A stretch of DNA of 24,505 nucleotides from assembly GCA_001953115.1 (NCBI GenBank), contig LSSL01000631.1, forward strand, positions 7,507 to 32,011. The letters run 5' to 3'. A program made the position numbers and the translations under genes. Positions within the stretch are counted from its first letter, which is position 1. The number at the start of each line of letters is the position of its first letter. Of this stretch, positions 10,640 through 19,832 are shown in pieces. The notes under the pieces are model-generated. The model saw nothing but the letters and a program-made list of their open reading frames with translations, ran no database searches and was not told the DNA's origin. The DNA comes from Smittium mucronatum (taxonomy: Eukaryota; Kickxellomycota; Harpellomycetes; Harpellales; Legeriomycetaceae).

Positions 10640-11931
10640 CTTTACAAAATCAAACATTTTTTTGTGTAGGCCATTGGTCTTTTTTTTACAATCACCGAGC
10701 CAATAGAATCCGAAAATATTACTGATACAAATCAATTTCTATATCTTGCCAATAGGAGATTTTATTCTGCAGTTGCAATTTTGAATTCACAATAAATTTA
10801 TATATTTTTTTATAGGTATATTTCCAAATTGGGAAGATGGCCAAGTTTTAATAGGAAAATGTCTTCAAAGGAAATCTCCCAAATATAAATGTTTTTTTTT
10901 TTACAAGAATGTCCTGTGGACTCTGATTTGCCAAAATTTGATGTATACTATTTGGCGGTATAAATATATATCCAGTGGATAAAATGTATGTTCCAAACAT
11001 AAAAAAAAGTAATCAAGCGTTGATCATAAATATTTTACCATTTAGCTTACCGGTGGTGAAAAAACTAACCCTTTTAGAGTCTATTTTGCAAAAAATGGAT
11101 ATCAATTTTCGGACAATGAGAGCAAGCAAATTTTTCTATAAATTATTATTGGGCTAATTTTCTATATTATCAAACAGAAAATTAAACAATTCAACAAACA
11201 GAAAATAAAATTATTTTCAAACCCGGGAAGTTTTTGCATCCAGAAGTAGAAAAAGCACTCCGATTTGCCTCTTTAAAGCATTTTATTAATCAATTCAAAG
11301 AAAATATCCAATTGAAATTTATTAGTATTAAAATATGAATCAAAGCTGCAAAGTTATTGGTTACTATTACTTGAACACATTGCTTATCAAACATTAATCT
11401 CCAAAATCTATGAAAGCTAAGTGCACCCAACTTTCGGTCAGTAATATTTTTAACTTTTTTTATAATATAATATTTGATTGGATATGTGTCTCACCTAACA
11501 GAAAATGAAAGTTTTCACGAATAGAATTTCTAACAATCTTTAGGCTCGGAAAGGTGTAGGAGTTTTGGATAAATGTATTTTATAAGCTATATATCACTAA
11601 AAAAATCTCAGCGAATGAAAGAAATTTGATAGAACAAGACCAGTTCAGCATCACCACTGACACGTTCTATTAGTTTTATGATAAGTTCAATATTCAGATT
11701 CAAACAAAATGAGAGGTTCTGTATATGAGCCTTAATATCAGGGAATCAATGAATTTCTAGCGGTTAGAGTATACTGAAGTGAAAAGACTAAATGTTTATT
11801 TCTTTATTAATATTTGAAAGTTTGCAAACATGAATTACCGGAATGGTTTTGTTTTTGAATCGCGGAATTTAGGTTACCGGGATATAATACATTTTTCAAA
11901 TTATAATATGATGTATAAGATCATCGCATAA
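10640..11931 (+). pseudogene. Possible relic coding region of unknown family
   Basis: This stretch is less A+T-rich than its surroundings and holds several coding-looking plus-strand pieces. They are: a 42-codon segment after a tttttttgtgtag acceptor-like site (from 10669, contains NRRFYSAVAIL); a segment in a second frame from about 10828; a 60-codon ATG frame at 10975-11157; a segment from about 11222 (contains HPEVEKALRFASLKHF); and one frame running from ATG 11335 to TAA 11929. That last frame is interrupted at 11395 (TAA), 11506, 11710, 11815 (TGA), 11557, 11671 and 11758 (TAG). Frames change repeatedly and no intron set restores them all. I recognise no family. It may be a decayed gene, a multi-exon gene I cannot resolve, or chance. 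The last part overlaps the presumed promoter of protease 1. Confidence 0.25.
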
Positions 11932-11943
11932 AATTAAAAAATC

Positions 11944-12021
11944 ACCTCTCTTAATTCCCTGTTTAGACCTTTTTTACGTCCCCTCCCCCCCTTTAATTTA
12001 ATAGTCTCATTTTTGTTCGAG
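11944..12021 (+). promoter_or_regulatory. CT-rich leader upstream of protease 1
   Basis: The 78 bases before the ATG are pyrimidine-rich (cctctcttaattccctg, then cgtcccctccccccc) and end in gttcgag directly before ATG. CT blocks of this kind are common around fungal transcription starts. The trailing AG could instead be a 3' splice site of a 5'-UTR intron. A TATA-like gatataata lies at 11881-11889. Position and composition are the only evidence. Confidence 0.3.
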
Positions 12022-13107
12022 ATGAAATTAACTATATTATCATTTCTATTCTTTCTTCTGGTAACCGATTTCTCAAAAGCGGATCAAAAGAATTCTACCG
12101 ATGCTTTGGGTGTTGTATCTCGCTTTAATGAAAATTTGTTTAATAATTTCAAAGTAATTAAAGGTTCAATTGCTAATTTCAATGATTTCCCCTATGCAGT
12201 TAATGTATATGCAGATCTTGGTGATACAGACTCAATATGTACAGGGTTTTTAATAGCAGAGGGGGTATTACTAACGGCAGCTCATTGTTTAGTATCACAA
12301 TCTGGGCAAATCCCACCCTCTTCAATATTTATATCAATAGGAAGCGCTTCAAATTTTTTGACTAATAAGGATATTTATGAAGCCAGTAGCGTCATACCTC
12401 ATCCCGAATTTTCCTCCGACACTATTGCTAATGATATCGGAATTGTTACTTTCAATATAACGGCTGCCAATACTATAACCTTTGCCAAAATCTATGGTTT
12501 CAATGTCAGTGACGATCTTCCCGTTGAAGCTGCTGGCTGGGGCGTAACAGTAAATGAAGATTCCTCTCCTTCTAATGTTTTGATGTCCGTTCCACTCCAC
12601 ATCTCATCTTCTTCATTGTGCTCTAACCTTTACCCTCTCTGGACATCCAATAACGACACAATCATTTGCACAGAGACCTTTAATGGTCAAGGTCCTTGTT
12701 ATGGTGATTCTGGCGGTCCTTTGGCCTATTCTAATGTTTCTCCCATGCCTGTAGTTGGTATTATCAGCTTCGGGTTGTCAGAGCCATTCAATTCTTCTTC
12801 AGATGATAATTCATATTGTGGAGTTGCTGGTGGTGCTGGATACTACACTCACGCATTTAGTTACATTGATTGGATAGTCGAAATCACAAAGTTAGACAAA
12901 GAATTTTTATTATACAATGGATCATCTTTCGTTAGTTCCAATTCTACTTCAGATGATGTCACCAATTCAAGTTCTGCATATGGAAGCTCTAGTGTACCCA
13001 GCAGCGCCTCAAATATCGTTTTACCCGGCATCTCTCATATAATTCCCTTCTATAATCCCTTTATTTCAGTGTCAATTCTAGCGATATCTATTTTTTATCT
13101 CATTTGA
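12022..13107 (+). CDS. Secreted chymotrypsin-like serine protease 1 (S1A), C-terminally anchored
   Basis: This 361-residue endopeptidase precursor uses the ATG at 12022, which starts a clean signal peptide (residues 1-20); the frame is open upstream but without an ATG. A propeptide follows, with probable cleavage after Lys44 giving a new N-terminus VIKG. The catalytic triad is His88 (TAAHC), Asp138 (NDIGI) and Ser230 (GDSGGP). Six cysteines fit the disulfides C73-C89, C200-C216 and C226-C266. The residue six before the catalytic Ser (position 189 of chymotrypsin) is Gly224, not trypsin's Asp; with Gly251 and Gly273 this gives an open pocket for large hydrophobic side chains. Residues 300-332 are Ser/Asn-rich with several NXS/T sites, and 344-361 are hydrophobic, suggesting a GPI signal or membrane anchor. 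No intron is seen. It is paralogous to the gene at 18694. The family is certain; specificity and anchoring are inferred. Confidence 0.95.
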   Translation: MKLTILSFLFFLLVTDFSKADQKNSTDALGVVSRFNENLFNNFKVIKGSIANFNDFPYAVNVYADLGDTDSICTGFLIAEGVLLTAAHCLVSQSGQIPPSSIFISIGSASNFLTNKDIYEASSVIPHPEFSSDTIANDIGIVTFNITAANTITFAKIYGFNVSDDLPVEAAGWGVTVNEDSSPSNVLMSVPLHISSSSLCSNLYPLWTSNNDTIICTETFNGQGPCYGDSGGPLAYSNVSPMPVVGIISFGLSEPFNSSSDDNSYCGVAGGAGYYTHAFSYIDWIVEITKLDKEFLLYNGSSFVSSNSTSDDVTNSSSAYGSSSVPSSASNIVLPGISHIIPFYNPFISVSILAISIFYLI

Positions 13108-13252
13108 TCTAGATATATATTAACAAAAAATTCAAATCGCATCAGATATCAAAAAACTACTGGGAATAAGTATTGTTTAGCCTACTCTAGTATTATTTTG
13201 GGCATCAATAAGCCAACCAGTCTTATTATATTTTTTTCTAGATTATCGTGTA

Positions 13253-13258
13253 AATAAA
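13253..13258 (+). terminator. Possible poly(A) signal of protease 1
   Basis: AATAAA lies about 145 nt after the stop codon. This hexamer is frequent by chance in such A+T-rich DNA, so it is only a candidate. Confidence 0.25.
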
Positions 13259-15028
13259 TCTACAAACCCTCCCTCCAAGTATTTTTTTAAGACCTGTTTT
13301 ATGATAGAAAGTTGTTTACATATAGTTCCGTGGTTTAAAAAAATAAAATAGGCAGTAATTTCTTTGATCAACTTAACTCAAACTCAGGGTAAATTAAATG
13401 AAAATTTATTTTATTTAGAACCTAAAAACAGATAAGCCATTAACTTGTTTTTTATTTTCAATTTATTTAGTAACGGTTGGTAATAATCTTTCAACAGAAT
13501 CAGGAAAATTCCGCAACTTATTTTTCGAATAATGATTGATTGTTTTTATTTGTTTATTCCACGTAAATCTTTACACTAAAATGGGTTTATTGACTCACCA
13601 ACATTGAACTATAAACTTTTTTTAAATTGAAGGTTAGTTTTTTCTATAATATTTTGGAATCTAAAGTATAGCCAAATCATTCAATTTTTAAATATATCCT
13701 TAAGCCTTTTTTCAAAGTTTATTAAGATCTTCTTGGGAATATAAATTATTTTCACAACCAAAAGTAATTAAACGATCTAAAAACAGTTTTTGGGGATAAT
13801 GGGCTAAAATTTGTTTTTTTTTAATAGACAGATCAGCCCTAAACTAACTTTTTTTTTTTTTGAAAAAAAGTAAAAAACCACGTAAAAGAAACAATTTTTT
13901 CAATAAACGTGGGATTGGGTTTATTTTTCAAGCTTTTATTAGGAAAAAAAAAGTTTAGTTCAAGATTTAATAAGAAAATGTAAGAAATACTATGATTTTT
14001 TATCTTTTAAAGGCGTTTTAATGCCAGTTCTACTTTATCCTTTGTTTGAAGTCAAATAATATTTGAAACATAACTAAAAACCACTTATTAGATTCAGAGT
14101 GCTTGGTTTAGCTCCATATTAGAAATATAGGGAGAACAAGGTGAATATCAAGTTTTATTAATGCCCATATGTAGGCAATTTTCTAGATGAAACGATATGA
14201 AATACACAAAAAAGATATCTAATAACTCATATTTTATAAAATGAATAAGTCTACTCATTTTCTTTGAGATATAAAACTAAAAAATTTATCAATGAGCTTT
14301 AATTTTATTTCTAGTTTTACTAGGGTATTTTGGTTAATATGGCGTTAAAGAAGGAATCTTCTGTTATTTCGATTTACTCTTAATAGTACTTTTAAGAATA
14401 AAAATTCGATTTCAATAAGTTTTAATAATATTTTTTGGGTGAGATAAACACCCTTTTTAACCCAAAAACCTACTTTACAAGTTACTGTTGCACGCACATC
14501 TACATTTTTTAAGCCTACGACTTAATAATTAAAAACGCATATATTTATATCCAATGATATTAATTAAGAATGCATGAACAATTTACATACAAATTTTGTA
14601 ACTGATTAATAAAATATAAATAATATTTTATCCAATGGTAAACTTTGATAAATGGTTTGTGGAATTTTCCTGTGTCTGTATATTTATTCCAGATTCTTCG
14701 AGAAAAAACATTTAACCCAAGTTATTATATATTTTAAATTACAGTAGAGCATTAATCTTCAATTTAAGCTCGTAGAAATAAATAAAGCAAGCCAAAAAAA
14801 GCAATTTCTTACATTATAGAATATCAAGTTTGATTCAATAAAATTAGCGTGTAAAAAAGAGTTTTTTAACAAATTGGAATAATTTTTTAATTTCTTGCAT
14901 CAAATTGACCAAATATGTATCAAAAATAGCAGCGATTATCTAATATTGTTCAATAGATAGGGGTTTCCCGATCTTTCTCAACCTTATATTAATGTATCTA
15001 TTTTTTTATCAGGCTATTTTTAACCTTT
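13259..15028. other. Intergenic A+T-rich DNA
   Basis: No convincing gene. It holds the foldback at 13841-13960, and the short open frame that enters the left inverted-repeat arm begins near its end. The rest is A/T-rich sequence without recognisable structure. Confidence 0.6.
13841..13960. repeat. Imperfect 120-bp foldback
   Basis: Nested inverted repeats share one centre: aaactaactt (13841-13850) with aagtttagtt (13951-13960), imperfect A/T arms between, and ccacgt (13878-13883) with acgtgg (13907-13912) at the core. The whole could fold as one long hairpin. It could be a small foldback element or a structured transcript; no target duplication is evident. Confidence 0.5.
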
Positions 15029-15159
15029 TTAATTCGATTTTCAGTTTCGGCGAATGGATCCACTCAATAAATTTATCGTTGATTTGTGAATACTATCAGC
15101 AAATAGATGGAATCAATTTGCTCGACATACACTCAGCTGGCAAATATTGTTGTAATTAG
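14992..15159 (+). CDS. Small ORF (55 aa) entering the left inverted-repeat arm, uncertain
   Basis: The frame from ATG 14992 to TAG 15157-15159 (open since 14944) gives 55 residues: a hydrophobic N-terminal half (YLFFYQAIFNLF), then FGEWIHSINLSLICEYYQQ and a C-terminal HSAGKYCCN. The last 37 codons lie in the 276-bp arm, are less A+T-rich than the surroundings, and recur exactly at 16960-16847 on the other strand. A pyrimidine tract plus CAG at 15042-15044 sits just before this shared segment, so it could instead be a last exon. The single arm difference inside the frame (TTC versus TTT at 15042) is synonymous. I do not recognise the product; conservation may only reflect recent duplication of the DNA. 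Confidence 0.25.
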   Translation: MYLFFYQAIFNLFNSIFSFGEWIHSINLSLICEYYQQIDGINLLDIHSAGKYCCN

Positions 15160-15304
15160 AGAAACTTCACGATGACTCCAGTTTTGATTAAGCTTTAGCT
15201 CCATTTATTCATATTGATAATTAATATATGATACATAATATAAATAAAATAGTGATTCGAATTTTTTTTCTTTTTTAAAGGAACTTAATAAGATTGAGTT
15301 AAAT
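15029..15304 (+). repeat. Long inverted repeat, left arm (276 bp)
   Basis: This arm is the reverse complement of 16702-16977 over all 276 bases without gaps. I see two differences: 15042 (C here, T in the other arm read on its strand) and 15282 (A here, G there). Similarity stops abruptly at both ends. No target duplication flanks the pair. Confidence 0.96.
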
Positions 15305-16701
15305 AAGATTAGAATCCAAAAGAACTTTTAAAAACATTCTAAGATATAACTAGCCCTAGAAAAAGCTATTTGGTTTATCTGAGAACAGATTATTTAAAAA
15401 AACAGTTATAAAAGGTTTTCGAAAAGAGGAAAATAGTGGAATCAGACCAAAGGCAAAGAATTATTACAATATCAACTGAAATAGTTTTCAATTAAAGTAC
15501 AGTGTCCAAAAAAAACATCATAATATTAAAAAAGTTAAATAGTTTACAGAAATTTAACTTGTTTTAAATTTACACATTATTATTTTTATTAGCAGTTAAT
15601 GTGTATATAATAGGATTTTGAGCATTGGAATCTGTATCAATATTTCTAAAAAAAGTTTGAAATAGGATGGGGAGTATATTCATTTAATAAAAGAGGGCCG
15701 TTAGAGCAATTCTATGCCATAAAATTTCGCATTGATCTAAAAAATGTCTATTATAGTTTAAAATATAAATTTGCCATAAAAAAAATTTTAAGCCCCAATA
15801 ATGATCTAATGAATATTTTCGATCACTTTTTTCAGTCTTTTATTTATCGAGAGGGAATTTTTTTTCCTTCTTTTTTTCTTTCTCTCATTTAATGACAGAA
15901 TGGGTCAGAAACACTAAAAAAAACAATACATTTGTTTAATTCAAGTAATATATTTGCTATTAGAGTTGATTAGATAACATAAAAAAATCCTAATAATTTC
16001 CACCAAGAAACTCATTAATTCTTACAAATTCAAATCCAAACCATAATAAATCGACTTGTAACTAATAATGGTAAAATAAAGCTGCAATTCTGTGGTTTTG
16101 AAAGGTGATTTCGGATTTAAAATTTATTTATATAGGATGAGTAATTTAAGAAAAAAACGAAACATACATGTACCAAGAAGTAGACTATGTCATAGTATTT
16201 AGATTTCGAAAATCTTATGCGTAAATTTTTTAGCAAATTAATTAGGTAGTAATTCAGGAGATGGTGGAACTACATCATAATATTTTAATATTATTCTACT
16301 TATTATTTAGTACTGGTTATCAAAATAAACTCTCAATCCTCTTTAAATTCTTATGTGAAGTGAAATATTCGGAAATGGGTCACAAAAGCCAACCCTTTAA
16401 AAATATACCTTAAAAATCGTCTGAAGCTACTCAGTTTGTGGGATTTATAGTAAAATTATAAACAGATAGCAAAATAAATTAAGGATCATTTATTATTTCA
16501 CCGTCTCAACAGTAAAAAAAATCTTTAGGATTTCTGATTTTAGATAGAATTTAGAGCCGATACTAGTTATATTCTGTTTCTATTATAGAATCAAGCCTCA
16601 AATCGTATACTTCGAAAACGAGAATTGAAATTCCGAAACCAATTCAAATCTTTGATGGATTTCATAGTCTAAATTGAAAGAATCTTTCGAAGTTTAATAT
16701 A
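15305..16701. other. Spacer between the inverted-repeat arms (1397 bp)
   Basis: The spacer is mostly A+T-rich and no sure gene is present. It holds an uncertain 50-codon frame (16261-16413) and a 27-codon coding-looking segment after a tttctattatag acceptor-like site near 16590 (contains ILRKRELKFRNQFK). If the arms plus spacer are one element, it is 1949 bp and lacks a visible transposase. Confidence 0.6.
16261..16413 (+). CDS. Short ORF inside the inverted-repeat spacer, doubtful
   Basis: An ATG frame of 50 codons begins MVELHHNILILFYLLF and continues with a hydrophilic half (KYSEMGHKSQPF). The hydrophobic stretch could be a membrane helix or signal peptide. It matches nothing I know. Frames of this length are expected by chance in 24 kb, so it is listed only as a candidate. 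Confidence 0.13.
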   Translation: MVELHHNILILFYLLFSTGYQNKLSILFKFLCEVKYSEMGHKSQPFKNIP

Positions 16702-16977
16702 ATTTAACTCAATCTTATTAAGTCCCTTTAAAAAAGAAAAAAAATTCGAATCACTATTTTATTTATATTATGTATCATATATTAATTATCAATATGAATA
16801 AATGGAGCTAAAGCTTAATCAAAACTGGAGTCATCGTGAAGTTTCTCTAATTACAACAATATTTGCCAGCTGAGTGTATGTCGAGCAAATTGATTCCATC
16901 TATTTGCTGATAGTATTCACAAATCAACGATAAATTTATTGAGTGGATCCATTCGCCGAAACTAAAAATCGAATTAA
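16702..16977 (-). repeat. Long inverted repeat, right arm (276 bp)
   Basis: Reverse complement of 15029-15304 with two mismatches. On the minus strand it carries the same 37-codon segment (16960 down to 16850, stop 16849-16847). Here the acceptor-like CAG of the left arm reads TAG. Upstream of the arm the sequence differs (reads LKTRQVFNS into the shared part) and offers no in-frame ATG before a stop. Confidence 0.96.
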
Positions 16978-18402
16978 ATACCTGTCTAGTTTTGAGATTA
17001 TTTTAAAATGTGTCTATTTTCGCAGTTATTTTCAAAAAGCTGCGTATTTTTGCTTGTAAACCCTATTTAAATTTTAAATACATAATTATATATTCACTGA
17101 TATGCTTGATTACGTTCGATAAAATTATAAAAGGTTTAAAATCTTAAAAGTAAAAAATACAATTTTTGCACAAGTTTATTGAGAGACCCCTAAATTTATA
17201 AATTATAAGTAAGATTTTTATTTTTGTAAAAATCACTTTATTTTTTAGTAGATTTTCCATAATTATTATTGTTTTTGAATTAGTATATAGTTATTTATAA
17301 CAAGAGTAAATGAAGAAACTTTACGATTGATTTAATCTAAAAATAATTTTATTCAGATTAAAATCCACCCAAAATATCAGAACTATAATATTACCGAAGA
17401 AATTTTATTTTAAGCATAATTGTTGACTGGTTTTATTTTATATCATTTTCCCAAATTGATGAAGAGCCTGATATGATGTATTAGGCGATAGATAGGCTCA
17501 TTTTTTAGACGTGTAGACGATATTAAAGCTTGGAAACTAAATTAAAAGAGAATATAAATTCACTATACGTTCTGACTTTTTTTTATTGTAGTTTAAGGTT
17601 ATAGAGTTGATAGTATTTTATGGTAAAATAATTGTGTTTTTTTTATTGAGTGATATTTTACAATCTATTTTTTTGCTTTTAGCTCTTATCGATGAATTTA
17701 ATAAAAAGAGCCGCTGTATTTTTAAATATAAAAATAAAACTTGAGCTCTTTAAATATTCTGGAGAAAATTAATTAAGAGAAGATATTGTCCTGTTTAAAA
17801 ATTCATAGGTTTTGGAATCACTTTTAATAAATGAATAAGTCCAAGGTATCTTATTTACAAACCACTAATGATAGGACAAGTGTTTTTATTTATAAATATT
17901 TGCTACAAGTTATTGTAAAATTAGCTGGTCAGAAGGTTATTTTTAATCCTTTAATCCTTAAAATTCTCATGATTCTATAGCTTGATTACGCATCAAATTT
18001 TAAATCCTAGAAGATGGCATTTAAGCAAAATTAGCCTGGAAAATCTTTCAAATCAAGATGATACTATCGAATTTTTTTTTATAAAAAAAACAATTTATTT
18101 GATTCAAACTAATTCATATTTTGGATGAGCTGGTATCATATTCAGTAAATGCTAGCAAAATTTTCAAAAATCCATCTAGTATTTTAAAGTTTCATATTCT
18201 CCGAAAATGATTGGATATATACTTTTTAAATATGATTTAAGCAATCATTTTTTTTTTGGTTTTCAATAATCGCGATAGTTTTTTCTTAAAAAATTAGTGA
18301 AAACCCAAGCCTATCTGTATGTGAATAACTTCATCTCGTTTATGACTCATCCCAATCTTCTTTTTTTTAAAAACCATTAGATGTAATGGATGCATGAGAA
18401 GG

Positions 18403-18407
<5 letters not shown>
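16978..18407. other. Intergenic A+T-rich DNA upstream of protease 2
   Basis: No gene seen. A perfect Gcn4/AP-1-type 9-mer, atgactcat, occurs at 18342-18350, about 340 bp before the protease 2 start. The core TGACTCA occurs twice more in the window (13591, 22447), so it may be chance. Confidence 0.55.

Positions 18408-18442
<35 letters not shown>
18408..18442. repeat. (TA)n microsatellite, about 17 units
   Basis: An uninterrupted alternating TA tract lies about 250 bp upstream of the protease 2 start codon. Such tracts exclude nucleosomes poorly or melt easily and vary in length between strains; any effect on the gene is speculation. Confidence 0.92.
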
Positions 18443-18445
<3 letters not shown>

Positions 18446-18504
18446 ATTATTCAATGTAAGTAGGCTATTAGTACTCAATTAGTTAAGTCGTAGCTCGGCC
18501 ATAA

Positions 18505-18607
18505 GATAAGAAGTTTTTTTTCATTTTCGTTTTTATGGGTTTAAAAATAGTGAATTTTTTTTTGAAATAAGATAACTTTTCTGAACGTAAAAAATATAAT
18601 ATATAAC
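18505..18607 (+). promoter_or_regulatory. Presumed promoter region of protease 2
   Basis: AGATAAG (18504-18510) and AGATAAC (18570-18576) match the fungal GATA-factor motif HGATAR, and a long TATA-like stretch tataatatataac lies at 18595-18607, some 90 bp before the ATG. Fungal secreted proteases are often under GATA-factor nitrogen control, which would fit. The motifs are short and A+T-rich, so chance is quite possible. Confidence 0.25.
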
Positions 18608-18693
18608 ACTTTTATTCATAGTTATACCTATGAATCTTTTATTTCTGAACTTTTTTTCACTTAAAATTGATTAACTATCTTCTATTTCTCAAG

Positions 18694-19776
18694 ATGAAGC
18701 ATATTATTTTATTATTTTTGCTATTAATTTTGAAAACAGTTATCTCGAAATCTTACAAAAAAAAATATGCTAACTCTTATAAGAATGATTACCACACTGA
18801 TATTAAGTTATCCAATAATTTAAAAATATTAAATGGCACAGCTGCTAATCCTTCAAATTTCCCTTATGCAGTTTTCATTTTTACTCATCTTTATGGTCAT
18901 AACAGCTCTTGCACAGGGTCTTTAATAGCGGAAGGAACAGTTTTAACTGCAGCTCATTGTTTATTAACCCCCTTTGGAAAGATTCCAACATCATCAATGT
19001 ATGTAACTATCGGAAATTCATTAAATATTTTGACTGAAAAGAGAATTTATAATGTGAGTAATACCATTGCACACCCTGAATTTTCTTTTGAAACGTATGA
19101 AAACGATATTGGAATAATTAAATTCGAACATGATGACCTTAATCCTATCTCTTTAGCTAAAATTTACAGTTACAGTATCAATGATGACCTTCAAGTTATA
19201 GCTTCAGGTTGGGGTGCAACATCAAATGAAGATTTCTCACCTTCTGATGTGTTAATGTCTGTCCCACTACAAATCTCTTCCTCAGAATCGTGCTCTTATT
19301 TTTATCCAATATGGATCTCTAATAACGATAAGCTCATCTGTACGAAAATTCTTAACGGTCAGAGCCCTTGCTACGGTGATTCAGGAGGTCCTCTTGTTTA
19401 TTCTGGAGTATTTCCTATGCCATTAGTTGGTATTATCAGCTTCGGGCTTTCGAAACCATTGAATTCTTCTGCAAGAAGACAATCTGATTGTGGTCTTTCT
19501 GGTTCTTTTGGGTTCTATACCCATGTTTTTAACTACATTGATTGGATTTCAAAAATGATAGGAATAGATGAGAGCGATTTAATATATACTGGGGTGCCGT
19601 TTAATAGTTCGAAACCATTTTCGATAAGCAAAATAAGCCCCGCTTCCTCATATAGAAGTTTTGGAGTGTCAATGAGTGTCAATGTAAATTTTTCATCCTT
19701 TAGTTCTTATTATATCTCCTTTTATTATCCTTTTGTTGTCTTCGTTTTAATGATATCTATAATTAATACCATTTAA
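18694..19776 (+). CDS. Secreted chymotrypsin-like serine protease 2 (S1A), C-terminally anchored
   Basis: This 360-residue paralogue of the gene at 12022 aligns without gaps through residue 300 (about 57% identity over 41-300 by hand). The ATG at 18694 starts the signal peptide (hydrophobic 3-13); nine open codons upstream lack an ATG. The propeptide is Lys/Tyr-rich (SYKKKYANSYK) and probably cut after Lys44 to expose ILNG. The triad is His88, Asp138, Ser230, with the same six cysteines (73, 89, 200, 216, 226, 266). The pocket residue equivalent to 189 is Ser224, as in chymotrypsin, with Gly251 and Gly273. The 252-265 loop carries Lys254 and Arg261-Arg262 where protease 1 has Glu254 and Asp261-Asp262. 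The tail is Ser-rich with a hydrophobic end (338-360), suggesting GPI or membrane anchoring. No intron is seen. The family is certain; specificity is inferred. Confidence 0.95.
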   Translation: MKHIILLFLLLILKTVISKSYKKKYANSYKNDYHTDIKLSNNLKILNGTAANPSNFPYAVFIFTHLYGHNSSCTGSLIAEGTVLTAAHCLLTPFGKIPTSSMYVTIGNSLNILTEKRIYNVSNTIAHPEFSFETYENDIGIIKFEHDDLNPISLAKIYSYSINDDLQVIASGWGATSNEDFSPSDVLMSVPLQISSSESCSYFYPIWISNNDKLICTKILNGQSPCYGDSGGPLVYSGVFPMPLVGIISFGLSKPLNSSARRQSDCGLSGSFGFYTHVFNYIDWISKMIGIDESDLIYTGVPFNSSKPFSISKISPASSYRSFGVSMSVNVNFSSFSSYYISFYYPFVVFVLMISIINTI

Positions 19777-19798
19777 TATGGCGAATAACTTAAATTTA

Positions 19799-19832
19799 AA
19801 TAAATTTATAGTTAATATATAATAAGAATAAA
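19799..19832 (+). terminator. Possible poly(A) signals of protease 2
   Basis: AATAAA occurs at 19799-19804 and 19827-19832, about 23 and 51 nt after the stop codon. The spacing is reasonable, but the hexamer is common here by chance. Confidence 0.3.

Noticed and set aside
10955..10980. 18-nt GTATAA...CCAG micro-intron joining two coding-looking pieces
   Set aside because: Removing it does not bring the downstream frame into phase, and such a length is far below normal introns.
12013..12021. Upstream TTG start for protease 1 (and likewise 18667 for protease 2)
   Set aside because: Eukaryotic genes start at ATG, and the ATGs at 12022 and 18694 begin proper signal peptides and align between the paralogues.
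12349..12600. Minus-strand 83-codon frame inside protease 1
   Set aside because: It is antisense to the protease catalytic domain, whose frame, motifs and cysteines are unmistakable.
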